64,000 bases of DNA from Bacteroidota bacterium (lineage in GTDB: Bacteria; Bacteroidota; Bacteroidia; B-17B0; Aurantibacillaceae), in the NCBI GenBank assembly GCA_963169355.1, contig CAUJCR010000002.1, positions 124,001 to 188,000 of the forward strand, in the 5' to 3' direction. Positions 11,501 through 19,096 of the stretch are shown piece by piece; within the stretch, counting starts at the first letter, position 1, and each line of letters begins with the position of its first letter. Made by a program: the position numbers and the translations under genes. The notes beneath the pieces were generated by a model, which did not search any database, had not been told where the DNA came from, and was given only the letters and a program-made list of their open reading frames with translations.

Positions 11501-12779
11501 TACAGCAAATCCAACCAGTACTACTGTTTGCCAATTTGACTCATTAACCATGACCGCAAGTGGTGCTATCAATTATAATTGGTATGCTAATGGTTCTGGC
11601 ACCTCTATCTCAACCACATCTATCCTCGCAACGGTTCCTCCTAATGTTGGTACAAACACGTATGTGGTTACTGGCGATTTTCCTTGTCCTAATAGTGTAT
11701 CTGACACTAAAACAATTACTGTAAATGTAACACCTAAAGCTACTTTAGTTAACAATTTACCAAGCTCAATTACAAAATGTTTAAACAAAGATTACATTAT
11801 TTTATCAAACGTAACATCAACCACTACCGGAAATAGTGGATTGCCTTATACTTATACCTGGACAACAATTCCTAGTGGAACTTTAGCACCAGGCGTGAAC
11901 TCTGCTTCGAGTTATACGGTTTCAAGTAACTCTACTAACACATTTGTAGTTACAGTAGATGGACAGTGTGCTTATCAAACAAGTGATACCATCGAGGTAA
12001 AGAATTTTGTTGATGACCTTGCCATTTCAATTTCAAATTCATTAACTGTATGTGCAAATGCTACTTTTAATATGAACTCAACTACAATGGGTGGGCGGCC
12101 TGCTTATATTTATACTTGGACATTAAACTCTACAAACGTAGCTAATACCCCATCGCTTAGCACACAGAGTCCAGCCTTTGGAGGCAATTACAATATTCAA
12201 GTAACTGTAATGGATAGCTGTGGTTATCAAAGAAGCGCTTCTCAACAAATTTATGTATTACCAAACACATTAAATGTTTCCATTACAGATTCTGTTTCTT
12301 TATGTGGTAAAACCCCATTTACTCTTCATTCAACATCTTCTGGTGGTTATCCAGTTTATACCTTTAATTGGTATTTATTACCTAGTAACACTAGTATTTC
12401 AACCAGCGATTCGCTACAATACATAACACCAGAAGACGAAGGACAATACCAAATTAAAATTGTAAAACGAGATAGTTGTAATAACGAAGCTTCGGATATA
12501 AAAATATTAAATGTATTGCCGCCATGTATGGTTGAGATACCCAACGTTATTACACCTAATGGTGACTTTGTGAATGATTACTTTAAGATTAAAAACAGTT
12601 CTTACCACCCTAACATTCACCTCACCATTTTTGATAGATGGGGAAAACAAGTTTATGAGTCGTCTGATTATCAAAATGATTGGAAAGCAGAAGGCTTAAA
12701 TGATGGCACTTATTTTTACACAATTGATGTGCCTGATGATAAAAGGTATTCAGGTTTTATAACTGTGTTCAGAGAATAA
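8574..12779 (+). CDS. giant secreted surface protein with type B T9SS sorting domain (paralogue 2)
   Basis: The 1401-residue protein matches the preceding gene from the N-terminal helical segment onward: the same C-P-N-M-G-F-E motif, the same order of Ig-like modules and jelly-roll-like domain, and the same type B T9SS end (I-P-N-V-I-T-P-N-G-D then F-D-R-W-G-K). The signal peptide is residues 1 to about 20. It carries one extra Ig-like module just before the sorting domain (about residues 1240-1315), beginning S-I-T-D-S-V-S-L-C, which accounts for most of the extra length. A tandem duplication followed by module gain or loss is the simplest reading. A weak -7-like TATTTTTA lies at 8553-8560, directly after the terminator. 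Confidence 0.9.
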   Translation: MRCFWFIVLFQLTLYKVMLSQLENATKLPNTFNEQVAKQQAINKGLKGSEIAGYINYLKADFSSKQHQRIFKKHSIHQPYKAETNAIILEPNSPMSISCPNMGFEQFNFNGWTGSTGSVTAGSSYPNYNQISTGTYNTAGDNVSLLNTLNYHTIMSVAASNPQYPSCVGYDSLACITVGTQIVSQIPVVSPYSFDQVSVRMNGALANGRACKLKYITTTSVNNKRLSYSFALVFQDPNNTIPAHTAGESPYFKVTIKNENTGTELPGCTSYSLNTLNAQPHDSLETSVVFTGDPVKFRKWYYYTVDLSSLPGGTPVSLNFELGGCTEGGHFCYAYVDAECGGLATPYANMCSGTNFATLIAPPGFSTYQWFDAFGSPISGATNDTLIEPTTPGTVYSVAMTLPNGCVITKTVTVTLTTVNIINLNSTSSCAGGNSGSATVIANGSNNNYNYTWVNVSTTQTVSTSQTATNLPAGNYSVVVSSPGCGQASSNFNIAYSPPYYYSEIKSFCGNATFIDKSGGSNYQWYQGSTMLPPPIGNNDTLFLGDAQSGEIYTLVYKNTQGCKDSISYVLNRLPSGTLDFYALSNSCMGDSSGSANLQFNSTYSPPYQYQILGPSSSDVIYSNTGSNTTISLSNLPVGTYTTYANDGTCYYQKTITINPILSNYTLTPQTYTLICFPDEVTVGVNIGEEIPTSCALSNIPCYSLPKQLFTTGPFAQNTATTYPTPYGNWYTNGRNQYLIQKTDLNNAGIFAGKLNSIAFNVLAMNNSVRKYTNFSIQIGCTSLNTLPNVGSGNQPFITGLVSVYSHSNQPVSEGWQTYDFTQSYNWDGLSNIIVEVCFSFPNVSGTGNYSENISVELKSTSYIANMYHVEDANPVCGNNQPADNAIGSMMPGGSNMLPNMRFGYCTVQNPDDYTVTISPNGTITANYNNDSITIAPNFVTPTGTVIYTVSVANPDGGCVTTQTITAFYPPLNTTVTANPTSTTVCQFDSLTMTASGAINYNWYANGSGTSISTTSILATVPPNVGTNTYVVTGDFPCPNSVSDTKTITVNVTPKATLVNNLPSSITKCLNKDYIILSNVTSTTTGNSGLPYTYTWTTIPSGTLAPGVNSASSYTVSSNSTNTFVVTVDGQCAYQTSDTIEVKNFVDDLAISISNSLTVCANATFNMNSTTMGGRPAYIYTWTLNSTNVANTPSLSTQSPAFGGNYNIQVTVMDSCGYQRSASQQIYVLPNTLNVSITDSVSLCGKTPFTLHSTSSGGYPVYTFNWYLLPSNTSISTSDSLQYITPEDEGQYQIKIVKRDSCNNEASDIKILNVLPPCMVEIPNVITPNGDFVNDYFKIKNSSYHPNIHLTIFDRWGKQVYESSDYQNDWKAEGLNDGTYFYTIDVPDDKRYSGFITVFRE

Positions 12780-12819
12780 TCTTCGAAATTTCATCATTTA
12801 AGAGCCCATTTTCTTTTAG

Positions 12820-12827
12820 TATATTTG
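12820..12827 (+). promoter_or_regulatory. -7 box directly before riboflavin synthase
   Basis: TATATTTG matches TAnnTTTG in full and ends only four bases before the ATG at 12832. If used, transcription would begin at or within a few bases of the start codon, giving a nearly leaderless mRNA. No clear TTG lies at the -33 distance. Confidence 0.35.
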
Positions 12828-12831
12828 CAAT

Positions 12832-13425
12832 ATGTTTACAGGAATCGTAGAAGCATTAGCTAAGGTAGAACACATTGAACATGATGGGACTAATATTCAT
12901 TTTACGTTTAGTTGTCCGTTTACACATGAGTTAAAAATTGACCAAAGCATTGCACATAATGGCGTATGCTTAACCGTTATTAAAATAATTAATAACCAAT
13001 ATACAATTACAGCCATTGAGGAAACACTTAAAAAAACAAATCAAAAATATTTAAAAGTTGGAAATTACGTTAACATAGAACGATGTATGCCTGCTAATGG
13101 AAGATTTGATGGGCATATTGTACAAGGCCATGTTGATCAAACTGGAAAAGTGATTTCTATTGTTAAAAAAGAAGGGAGCTGGGAATTTACCATTCAATAT
13201 AATTCATCCCTTGGAAATATAACTGTAGAAAAAGGAAGCATTACAGTAAATGGCACAAGCTTAACGGTGGTGAATTCAAGAAAGGATACTTTTTCTGTAT
13301 GTATTATTCCATACACTTACGAAAATACAATCTTTAAATATCTAAAAGTAGATGATGTCGTAAACCTAGAATTTGATATTATTGGTAAGTACATTGCAAA
13401 AATACTGACAAAACAATCATCTTAA
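12832..13425 (+). CDS. ribE: riboflavin synthase (alpha chain type)
   Basis: Riboflavin synthase converts two molecules of 6,7-dimethyl-8-ribityllumazine into riboflavin and a pyrimidinedione. The 197 residues start with M-F-T-G-I-V-E, the conserved N-terminus of the family. The protein shows the expected internal duplication of two lumazine-binding barrels: H-N-G-V-C-L-T-V in the first repeat corresponds to V-N-G-T-S-L-T-V in the second, and G-H-I-V-Q-G-H-V-D lies at the junction. It stands alone among rib genes; the next gene, nadB, belongs to NAD synthesis. There is no room for an FMN riboswitch in the 52 bases upstream. Length is normal for the family. Confidence 0.95.
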   Translation: MFTGIVEALAKVEHIEHDGTNIHFTFSCPFTHELKIDQSIAHNGVCLTVIKIINNQYTITAIEETLKKTNQKYLKVGNYVNIERCMPANGRFDGHIVQGHVDQTGKVISIVKKEGSWEFTIQYNSSLGNITVEKGSITVNGTSLTVVNSRKDTFSVCIIPYTYENTIFKYLKVDDVVNLEFDIIGKYIAKILTKQSS

Positions 13426-13484
13426 AATAATCGGACTTTTTTATCCTTTTATACAAAATTATACCATCAACTTATTCATATTTG

Positions 13485-13492
13485 TATATTTG
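13485..13492 (+). promoter_or_regulatory. -7 box upstream of nadB
   Basis: TATATTTG matches the Bacteroidota TAnnTTTG element 22 bases before the TTG start of nadB. No good TTG lies at the -33 distance, so this is a half-supported promoter. Confidence 0.35.
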
Positions 13493-13514
13493 TAAAAATA
13501 TAAACGATTAAAAG

Positions 13515-15101
13515 TTGGAACAGCAAAAAATAGACTTCTTAATTATTGGTAGCGGTATAGCTGGATTGAGTTATGCCTTAAAAGTTGCTGAATATGGTTC
13601 GGTATATATTGTTACGAAGAGCAACGAAGACGAATCAAATACAAAATACGCACAAGGCGGTATAGCAGCCGTGTGGCATGATAACGATAGTATTGAAAAA
13701 CATATACAAGACACATTGATAGCTGGAGCTGGGCTATGCGATGAAGAAACTGTAAGAATTGTTGTTACAGAAGGAACAGAAAGAGTAAAAGAGCTAATAG
13801 CACTAGGGGCTACATTTGATAAAAATAAAGAAGGCGATTATGATTTAGCTAAAGAAGGCGGGCATTCAGAACACCGTATTTTACATTATAAAGATATTAC
13901 AGGATACGAGATTGAGCGGGCATTAATTAATCAAATTCGTAAACATAAAAACATAACTGTATTAGATCATCATTATGTTATTGATATAATTACCCAACAT
14001 CACTTAGGCGAAGTAATTACTTCACACTCCGAACACGTCAAATGTTTTGGTGCATACATCTTAAACATAAAAACACAAAAGATAGAAACTACCTTATCCA
14101 AAATCACCGTTATGGCTAGTGGTGGAGCAGGACACGTATATGCTACTACTACAAACCCAACAATTGCTACTGGTGATGGCATTGCGATGGTATATAGAGC
14201 AAAAGGACGAGTAAAGGATATGGAATTTGTGCAGTTCCATCCTACATCATTATATAATCCTGGCGAGCATCCTAGTTTTTTAATTACAGAGGCAATTCGT
14301 GGTTTTGGAGCGGTATTAAAAACAATAGATGGGAAGGAATTTATGCACAAATACGATGATCGTTTGTCGTTAGCACCACGTGACATTGTGGCTCGTGCCA
14401 TAGATAATGAAATGAAAATGCGTGGAGATGATTTTGTGTATTTAGATTGTAGGCATTTAGACAGAAAAGCCTTTATAGAACACTTTCCTAACATCTATGA
14501 GAAGTGCATGAAAATTGGTATTGACCCATTTGTAAAGATGATACCTGTAGTTCCTGCCGCACATTACTTATGTGGCGGAATTATGGTAGATAAACAAGCG
14601 CGATCGAGTATCAAAAATTTATATGCTATTGGAGAGTGTGCTTGTACAGGATTGCATGGAGCTAACCGTTTAGCTAGCAACTCCTTATTAGAAGCAGTTG
14701 TATTTGCTCACAGAGCAGCGCAAACATCAATAAAAGAAATTAAGATTATCACACACCAAGAACATATTCCAAATTGGGATGCCGAAGGAACAGAACATGC
14801 TGAGGAGATGATTTTAATTACCCAATCTCAAAAAGAAGTTCAGCAAATTATGAGTAACTATGTGGGCATAGTTCGTTCTGAACTACGCTTAAAAAGAGCC
14901 TTTGACCGATTAGAAATTCTATATAAAGAAAACGAGAGTTTATACGATAAAACAACCGTAACCCAAAAATTAGGAGAATTACGGAACCTTATCTGTATTG
15001 GTTACTTAATTATTAAACATGCCATTAGGCGTAAGGAATCTGTTGGACTACATTACATGGTAGAATACAAAAAATCGGAAATAAAAAAAGCGACTTTATA
15101 A
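13515..15101 (+). CDS. nadB: L-aspartate oxidase
   Basis: NadB oxidises L-aspartate to iminoaspartate, the first step of de novo NAD synthesis, using FAD. The 528-residue protein has the FAD dinucleotide-binding motif G12-S-G-I-A-G17 at its N-terminus. It also has Y-A-Q-G-G-I-A, the H-S-E-H-R-I motif, G-G-A-G-H-V-Y and E-F-V-Q-F-H-P-T, all typical of L-aspartate oxidases as distinct from succinate dehydrogenase flavoproteins. The start is TTG: an in-frame stop lies two codons upstream (13509-13511) and no ATG comes before the FAD motif, so TTG is effectively forced. The stop codon lies inside the terminator palindrome. nadA and nadC are not in the window. Confidence 0.95.
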   Translation: MEQQKIDFLIIGSGIAGLSYALKVAEYGSVYIVTKSNEDESNTKYAQGGIAAVWHDNDSIEKHIQDTLIAGAGLCDEETVRIVVTEGTERVKELIALGATFDKNKEGDYDLAKEGGHSEHRILHYKDITGYEIERALINQIRKHKNITVLDHHYVIDIITQHHLGEVITSHSEHVKCFGAYILNIKTQKIETTLSKITVMASGGAGHVYATTTNPTIATGDGIAMVYRAKGRVKDMEFVQFHPTSLYNPGEHPSFLITEAIRGFGAVLKTIDGKEFMHKYDDRLSLAPRDIVARAIDNEMKMRGDDFVYLDCRHLDRKAFIEHFPNIYEKCMKIGIDPFVKMIPVVPAAHYLCGGIMVDKQARSSIKNLYAIGECACTGLHGANRLASNSLLEAVVFAHRAAQTSIKEIKIITHQEHIPNWDAEGTEHAEEMILITQSQKEVQQIMSNYVGIVRSELRLKRAFDRLEILYKENESLYDKTTVTQKLGELRNLICIGYLIIKHAIRRKESVGLHYMVEYKKSEIKKATL

Positions 15102-15114
15102 AGTCGCTTTTTTT
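15083..15114. terminator. perfect palindromic terminator shared by nadB and the convergent BI-1 gene
   Basis: A 32-base perfect palindrome consists of A-tract, GCGACTTTA, TAAAGTCGC and T-tract. The A-run on one side and T-run on the other make it work in both directions. The nadB stop codon (15099-15101) is inside it, and the BI-1 stop is 18 bases beyond. Confidence 0.85.
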
Positions 15115-15131
15115 GTTTATTATGCATCTTA

Positions 15132-15872
15132 TTAATCTCTTCGTCCAAATAAACGCAATAAAGCCAAGAATAAATTTATAAAATCAAGGTACAAGGTTAA
15201 AGCCCCCATAACGCCTATTTTCTTTGCATCTGCCGATCCATCATTATGTACCGCCATTTCTTTAATTTTTTGAACATCATAAGCCGTTAATCCAGTAAAA
15301 ACTATCACACTAATTATACTTATAATATAACTCATAGAATCGCTACGCATAAACATGTTAATAAGTGATGCAATTACAATACCTATCAATCCAATCATTA
15401 ATAGGGAGCCTAACTTTGTTAAGTCGGTTTTAGTAGTATAACCCGCTATCGCCATTACTCCAAATAAGGCACAAGTACTAGCAAATACCGTAACAATCGA
15501 CCCTAAACTATACACATAAAATAATACACTAAATCCTATCCCATTTAAAATAGCGTATAAGAAAAACACCGATATAAGTGCAGGGAAAGAAAGTTTATTA
15601 AACGCAAAACTCATTAATAAAACTAAACCAATAGGCGCTAACATACATACCCAACCAAAGATAGACACAGTTTGGCGACCAGTAACTTCATCAACTCTAA
15701 AAATATACTGGCTAAGTTCTGGCACAAAAGCAAATAGCATAGAGAATGCTGTGGTAATACCCAATGCAACAAACATCCATGTAAAAACTGAGGCAAATAA
15801 CGAACGCTCATTTACAATTGATGCGCCTTCGATATTGTTTAAATCTGTGTTTCTGAATTGAAAATTTTCCAT
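15132..15872 (-). CDS. Bax inhibitor-1/YccA family membrane protein
   Basis: The 246-residue protein has about seven hydrophobic helices after a 30-residue cytoplasmic N-terminus. It ends with the family pattern in which an acidic residue lies in the last helices (L-T-A-Y-D-V-Q-K-I and L-Y-L-D-F-I-N-L-F). The BI-1 family includes calcium-leak channels and the E. coli proteins YccA and YbhL; YccA modulates the FtsH protease. The actual role here is not known. It is a single-gene unit, convergent with nadB. Confidence 0.9.
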   Translation of the reverse strand: MENFQFRNTDLNNIEGASIVNERSLFASVFTWMFVALGITTAFSMLFAFVPELSQYIFRVDEVTGRQTVSIFGWVCMLAPIGLVLLMSFAFNKLSFPALISVFFLYAILNGIGFSVLFYVYSLGSIVTVFASTCALFGVMAIAGYTTKTDLTKLGSLLMIGLIGIVIASLINMFMRSDSMSYIISIISVIVFTGLTAYDVQKIKEMAVHNDGSADAKKIGVMGALTLYLDFINLFLALLRLFGRRD

Positions 15873-15947
15873 TGTTTAACTTTAAATTATGAGTACAAAT
15901 ATACAACATAAAAACTATTAAAAACAGGGTGGAATTGCTAATTTACC

Positions 15948-16646
15948 TTAAAAGCTATAGCTAAGCTCTAAGCAATAATAGAATGTACGTTGGTGTGGCT
16001 CTTTAGAACCTGTGCCATAAGTTCGTTCTAAAATAAAATACGGATTAAATTCTAATTGTTGTGTTAATTGATAGTTGTACCCGATATACACCCTATTTCT
16101 TCCAAAGTAATAGCGTTCATTCTTTCCAAATAATTGAAATAATCCCTCATCCTCTATATATGCCGTTCCACGACGAGTGTGTTTAAATTTTAAAGTCAAT
16201 TTATCTCGCAATACAGTTGTAGATTTTTCTTCTAAAAAATCATTTGGAATAAAAGTGTTATTTGAGATTTGATACGTTAACCTATTTGACAAAGAAAAAC
16301 GAGAAGTTAAATTTAATTTATAGATAAGCGAAAAAGCATAACGGTAAGACGGAGAAAAACCTTGGTCAAATCTTTTTTGTTTCTGCATATAATAAAACTT
16401 AGCACCAGCTTCAAAATGCTTATGTAGTTTATAAGATACCTCGCCTCTCAAATAAATTCTATTTAATAAAGTAAAATTTTCGACTTGCCTTGTCATAAAC
16501 TTAGCTTTTAAGGTAAGTTGATTATTAATCTTCTTCTCTACTCCTAATCCCAATCTACATCCAGCATCATTAATTACCTCTTGAGCCTTTGTGGAAAAGA
16601 CGAATAAGGTAAAAAACAATACAAAATATGTAGGTTTAAATCGCAT
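15948..16646 (-). CDS. DUF2490 outer-membrane beta-barrel protein
   Basis: The 232-residue protein has a signal peptide (residues 1-21, ending T-K-A-Q) and then alternating amphipathic strands rich in Tyr, Phe, Arg and Lys. It ends in a strand with terminal Phe (L-S-Y-S-F), as in outer-membrane barrels. The pattern fits DUF2490, a Bacteroidota family of unknown role. It begins two bases after the stop of the DUF4956 gene, so it is the last gene of the VTC-DUF4956 operon. This arrangement puts an outer-membrane component next to the membrane and polymerase-like genes. Confidence 0.75.
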   Translation of the reverse strand: MRFKPTYFVLFFTLFVFSTKAQEVINDAGCRLGLGVEKKINNQLTLKAKFMTRQVENFTLLNRIYLRGEVSYKLHKHFEAGAKFYYMQKQKRFDQGFSPSYRYAFSLIYKLNLTSRFSLSNRLTYQISNNTFIPNDFLEEKSTTVLRDKLTLKFKHTRRGTAYIEDEGLFQLFGKNERYYFGRNRVYIGYNYQLTQQLEFNPYFILERTYGTGSKEPHQRTFYYCLELSYSF

Positions 16647-16648
16647 TA

Positions 16649-17293
16649 TTATTCGTAGAAATATATTTTAATCTGAGCGGCATCTCTCAAGAAATCAATT
16701 TTGTGGATGGAATATCTGTGTACATTAAATCCAGTTCTTAATTTTAAATCAGCTAATAGTTCTTCGCTTCTACCCGCTCTTATTAACTCAATGTTTTCGT
16801 ATAATATCGTTTTTACATTTTCTCTTTTAAGGAAGATTTTACTCTCTAATAAATAAGTAATTAATAATACAGAAGCATTAATTGCAATTAGGAATAAATG
16901 CTCGATACTATCTGGGGTGTCTTTAACTTTTGTAACTGCCGAAATTAATCCAATAGCTATTACTAAGAAAAGATAAGTCATATCCTTAATAGCTATTTCT
17001 TCGGTTTTATACCTCAACATACTAAACACAGCAAACAAACCAAACGCAGCCCCCATAGATAAATCCACGCGGTTTAGTAAAAAAGAAATTAAGAAAATAA
17101 TTATATTAAATATAAAATATGTAAAGAAAAATTCACGATGCTTATAAATAGGAAAATATATAAATCGAATTAATACAAATACCGAAACTAAATCAATTGC
17201 TAACCTTGAGAATAATTTCAAAGATATTTTATTTAATTCTTCATAACCTGTAACTACAGGAACTACATCACTTGCTAATTGTAGTAAAGTCAT
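16649..17293 (-). CDS. DUF4956 inner-membrane protein
   Basis: The 214-residue protein has four or five hydrophobic helices between residues 28 and 150. A conserved-looking G-A-A-F-G-L-F-A-V-F-S-M-L-R-Y motif follows, and then a soluble C-terminal tail of about 70 residues. The pattern matches DUF4956, whose function is unknown but which is often encoded beside VTC-domain and CotH-type genes in bacteria. Its ATG overlaps the end of the VTC gene by 26 bases, a strong sign of coupled translation. A membrane partner or channel for the VTC enzyme is a guess from context. Confidence 0.8.
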   Translation of the reverse strand: MTLLQLASDVVPVVTGYEELNKISLKLFSRLAIDLVSVFVLIRFIYFPIYKHREFFFTYFIFNIIIFLISFLLNRVDLSMGAAFGLFAVFSMLRYKTEEIAIKDMTYLFLVIAIGLISAVTKVKDTPDSIEHLFLIAINASVLLITYLLESKIFLKRENVKTILYENIELIRAGRSEELLADLKLRTGFNVHRYSIHKIDFLRDAAQIKIYFYE

Positions 17294-18038
17294 AATCTTT
17301 TAATTTTTTAATGTTTAATATTTTGCTTTTGAAATTATTTTTCTTAATGTTATTAAAAACGCTAGCTACTCCAAAACAATATTTACTAATTGAGCCCTCA
17401 CGAATGTGTTCATCTTTCATTATCTGAATAAATGGCGAGGGTGTTTTGCTATCTTGTTTCACTTCAGCAATAACTAAGTAATCCATCATTTGCTTTTGAT
17501 TATCTTTTTCAAATTCTAAAAATAAATCAAGCGTTAATCGTTCAGCCGATGTTTTATTTACTAGTGTAATGCGACTATAATTAATCCATATTTTAGGAAT
17601 TAATGTTTGTGGATTAAATGGTAGCGTTTTCTCAAGAAACTCGAATGCTTTCCCATTATCCAACTCAGGAATATTTTTTTCTTTAATACGTGTTTTTACT
17701 GTCCTACCCTTATTATTCTTATATTTTACTTCTAAGAATCCTAATTTGCTTTCAACATAGGTGCGATGTCTAATCTTATAGCGATTAAGTTTGCCGCTAT
17801 GATGCTGATTATACAAATCGAAATCAGTTGTGTCGTAATAAAGCGTTTTGTAGCGACTAATTCTATTTCCTTCAACATCTAGCACTTTGTAAAATGGCTT
17901 AGCCTGCGTTAAAACATGTGATAGCTTATTAATATTAAATGTATATTTAGTATCAGTTCTATCCATTAACTTAACGCCATCCATTTCAGCCAGTGTAATA
18001 GGCTCGTAAGAGGATAATATGTCGAGAAAAGTGCTCAA
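17268..18038 (-). CDS. VTC-domain polyphosphate polymerase-like protein
   Basis: The 256-residue protein matches the VTC domain (a TTM-type tunnel enzyme that makes polyphosphate from ATP in yeast vacuoles). Recognisable parts are D-R-T-D-T-K-Y near residues 26-32, R-Y-K-T-L-Y-Y-D-T near 62-70, the basic pair in Y-K-I-R-H-R, the acidic-basic strand L-E-V-K-Y-K and K-T-R-I. No membrane helix is seen, so it is probably cytosolic or bound to DUF4956. The start is TTG, five bases after the preceding stop. An in-frame stop just upstream excludes other starts, and the next Met would remove conserved sequence. Polyphosphate synthesis itself is inferred, not shown. Confidence 0.85.
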   Translation of the reverse strand: MSTFLDILSSYEPITLAEMDGVKLMDRTDTKYTFNINKLSHVLTQAKPFYKVLDVEGNRISRYKTLYYDTTDFDLYNQHHSGKLNRYKIRHRTYVESKLGFLEVKYKNNKGRTVKTRIKEKNIPELDNGKAFEFLEKTLPFNPQTLIPKIWINYSRITLVNKTSAERLTLDLFLEFEKDNQKQMMDYLVIAEVKQDSKTPSPFIQIMKDEHIREGSISKYCFGVASVFNNIKKNNFKSKILNIKKLKDYDFTTISK

Positions 18039-18043
18039 TAATA

Positions 18044-18520
18044 TTATTTAAATGTGTAAGTATATTTTTTAGTGCTTGTTAATTTGCCAGCAGCGTTATA
18101 AGTTTTTCTTTCTGTTTTTAACCCTTTAGAGTCGTACGTGTAAAGGTGTTTTTTAATTAATTTATTTGAAGCATCATACACATCTTCTTGTTTTTTGTCG
18201 CCATTTGCATTATATTTTATAACAGCATGTTCTTTTAACTTATTATGTTCATCATATTCATCTTCCTCAATGGCATCACCCAAATTGTTATATTTATAGG
18301 TAAGACGCTTCTTTAGTGAGCCATCTTTATTATACTCTATATATTCCAAGACTTTACCATCAGAATTATAAACCGTTTTTTCATCATTTAAGGTTTTTCC
18401 GTCTTCCATTTTTGTAACGGTTATGGAAGTAATCTTATTATTCTTAATATCCTTCTTACTTTGAGCAAGTGCAGAGCATGAAACTAAAAGTAAGAAGAGA
18501 ATCAAACATCTATTTATCAT
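18044..18520 (-). CDS. secreted YD/MORN-like repeat protein
   Basis: The 158-residue protein has a signal peptide (residues 1-19, ending A-L-A) followed by about five short repeats with the pattern Y-(N/D)-x-x-G-K-x-x-x-x-x-x-Y, as in toxin_YD/MORN-like strand repeats. It has no enzyme motif. The gene lies five bases before the VTC gene and five bases after the lipoprotein gene, and so belongs to the same operon. A structural or sugar-binding periplasmic role is possible, but I cannot assign one. Confidence 0.7.
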   Translation of the reverse strand: MINRCLILFLLLVSCSALAQSKKDIKNNKITSITVTKMEDGKTLNDEKTVYNSDGKVLEYIEYNKDGSLKKRLTYKYNNLGDAIEEDEYDEHNKLKEHAVIKYNANGDKKQEDVYDASNKLIKKHLYTYDSKGLKTERKTYNAAGKLTSTKKYTYTFK

Positions 18521-18525
18521 AATTA

Positions 18526-18930
18526 TTATCTGTTTATTGTTATCGTACCAACATCTATGGATGACTTGTTTTTGGATATTACTGCATCTACAGAAACAGC
18601 AGCATCCATTACATCAAAGGAAGTTCCTATCCTTTCTTCGCTTATGGCATAAATTTTATAATTTCCTTTTCTTAGGTATTTGAATTCAAATTCACCATTA
18701 GCGTTCGTGTTTACCTTATCTCCTGCAGTTACATCATCACCATATATGATATAAACTTCTACATCAACTCCATCATACTCATGTTGTAATACAAATGTTT
18801 TGCTATAATCTTTCACCCACACTTTTCCTTTTATTGAACTATTACCGCCCTCTCCGGCTGGTTTCTTACATGATGATATAATTACTGAAATTACAATCAA
18901 ACATACTATATAGATTTTTTTTATTGTCAT
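18526..18930 (-). CDS. lipoprotein with carboxypeptidase-regulatory-like/Cna-B-like fold
   Basis: The 134-residue protein has a lipoprotein signal (hydrophobic residues 7-19 then S-S-C; Cys21 is the likely lipid site). One domain follows, with the pattern I-K-G-K-V ... N-A-N-G-E-F-E-F ... L-R-K-G-N-Y-K-I-Y, typical of carboxypeptidase-regulatory-like or prealbumin-like beta sandwiches. It opens the downstream half of the cluster. The 166 bases before it (18931-19096) may hold a promoter: TATTTTTG on the minus strand at 19052-19059 fits the -7 element, without a clear -33 partner. Confidence 0.7.
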   Translation of the reverse strand: MTIKKIYIVCLIVISVIISSCKKPAGEGGNSSIKGKVWVKDYSKTFVLQHEYDGVDVEVYIIYGDDVTAGDKVNTNANGEFEFKYLRKGNYKIYAISEERIGTSFDVMDAAVSVDAVISKNKSSIDVGTITINR

Positions 18931-19096
18931 GTTAAGTAAAAATATTTATAATATTAAATAATTGATAAATTTAATCATTTTCCTTCATTCTTGTACTCAT
19001 TAAGCCTATTTATGAGATAAACTAGTGTGATTTATCGGTGTAATTTATTGTCAAAAATAATAAGCAATTTTAATGTTCATACACCTAAATTATATT

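Noticed and set aside
12780-12831. FMN riboswitch before ribE
   Set aside because: Only 52 bases lie between genes and no conserved riboswitch segments are seen.
14000-14494. 164-codon open frame antisense to nadB
   Set aside because: nadB is a clear, conserved gene on the other strand; this frame has no recognisable domain and odd composition.
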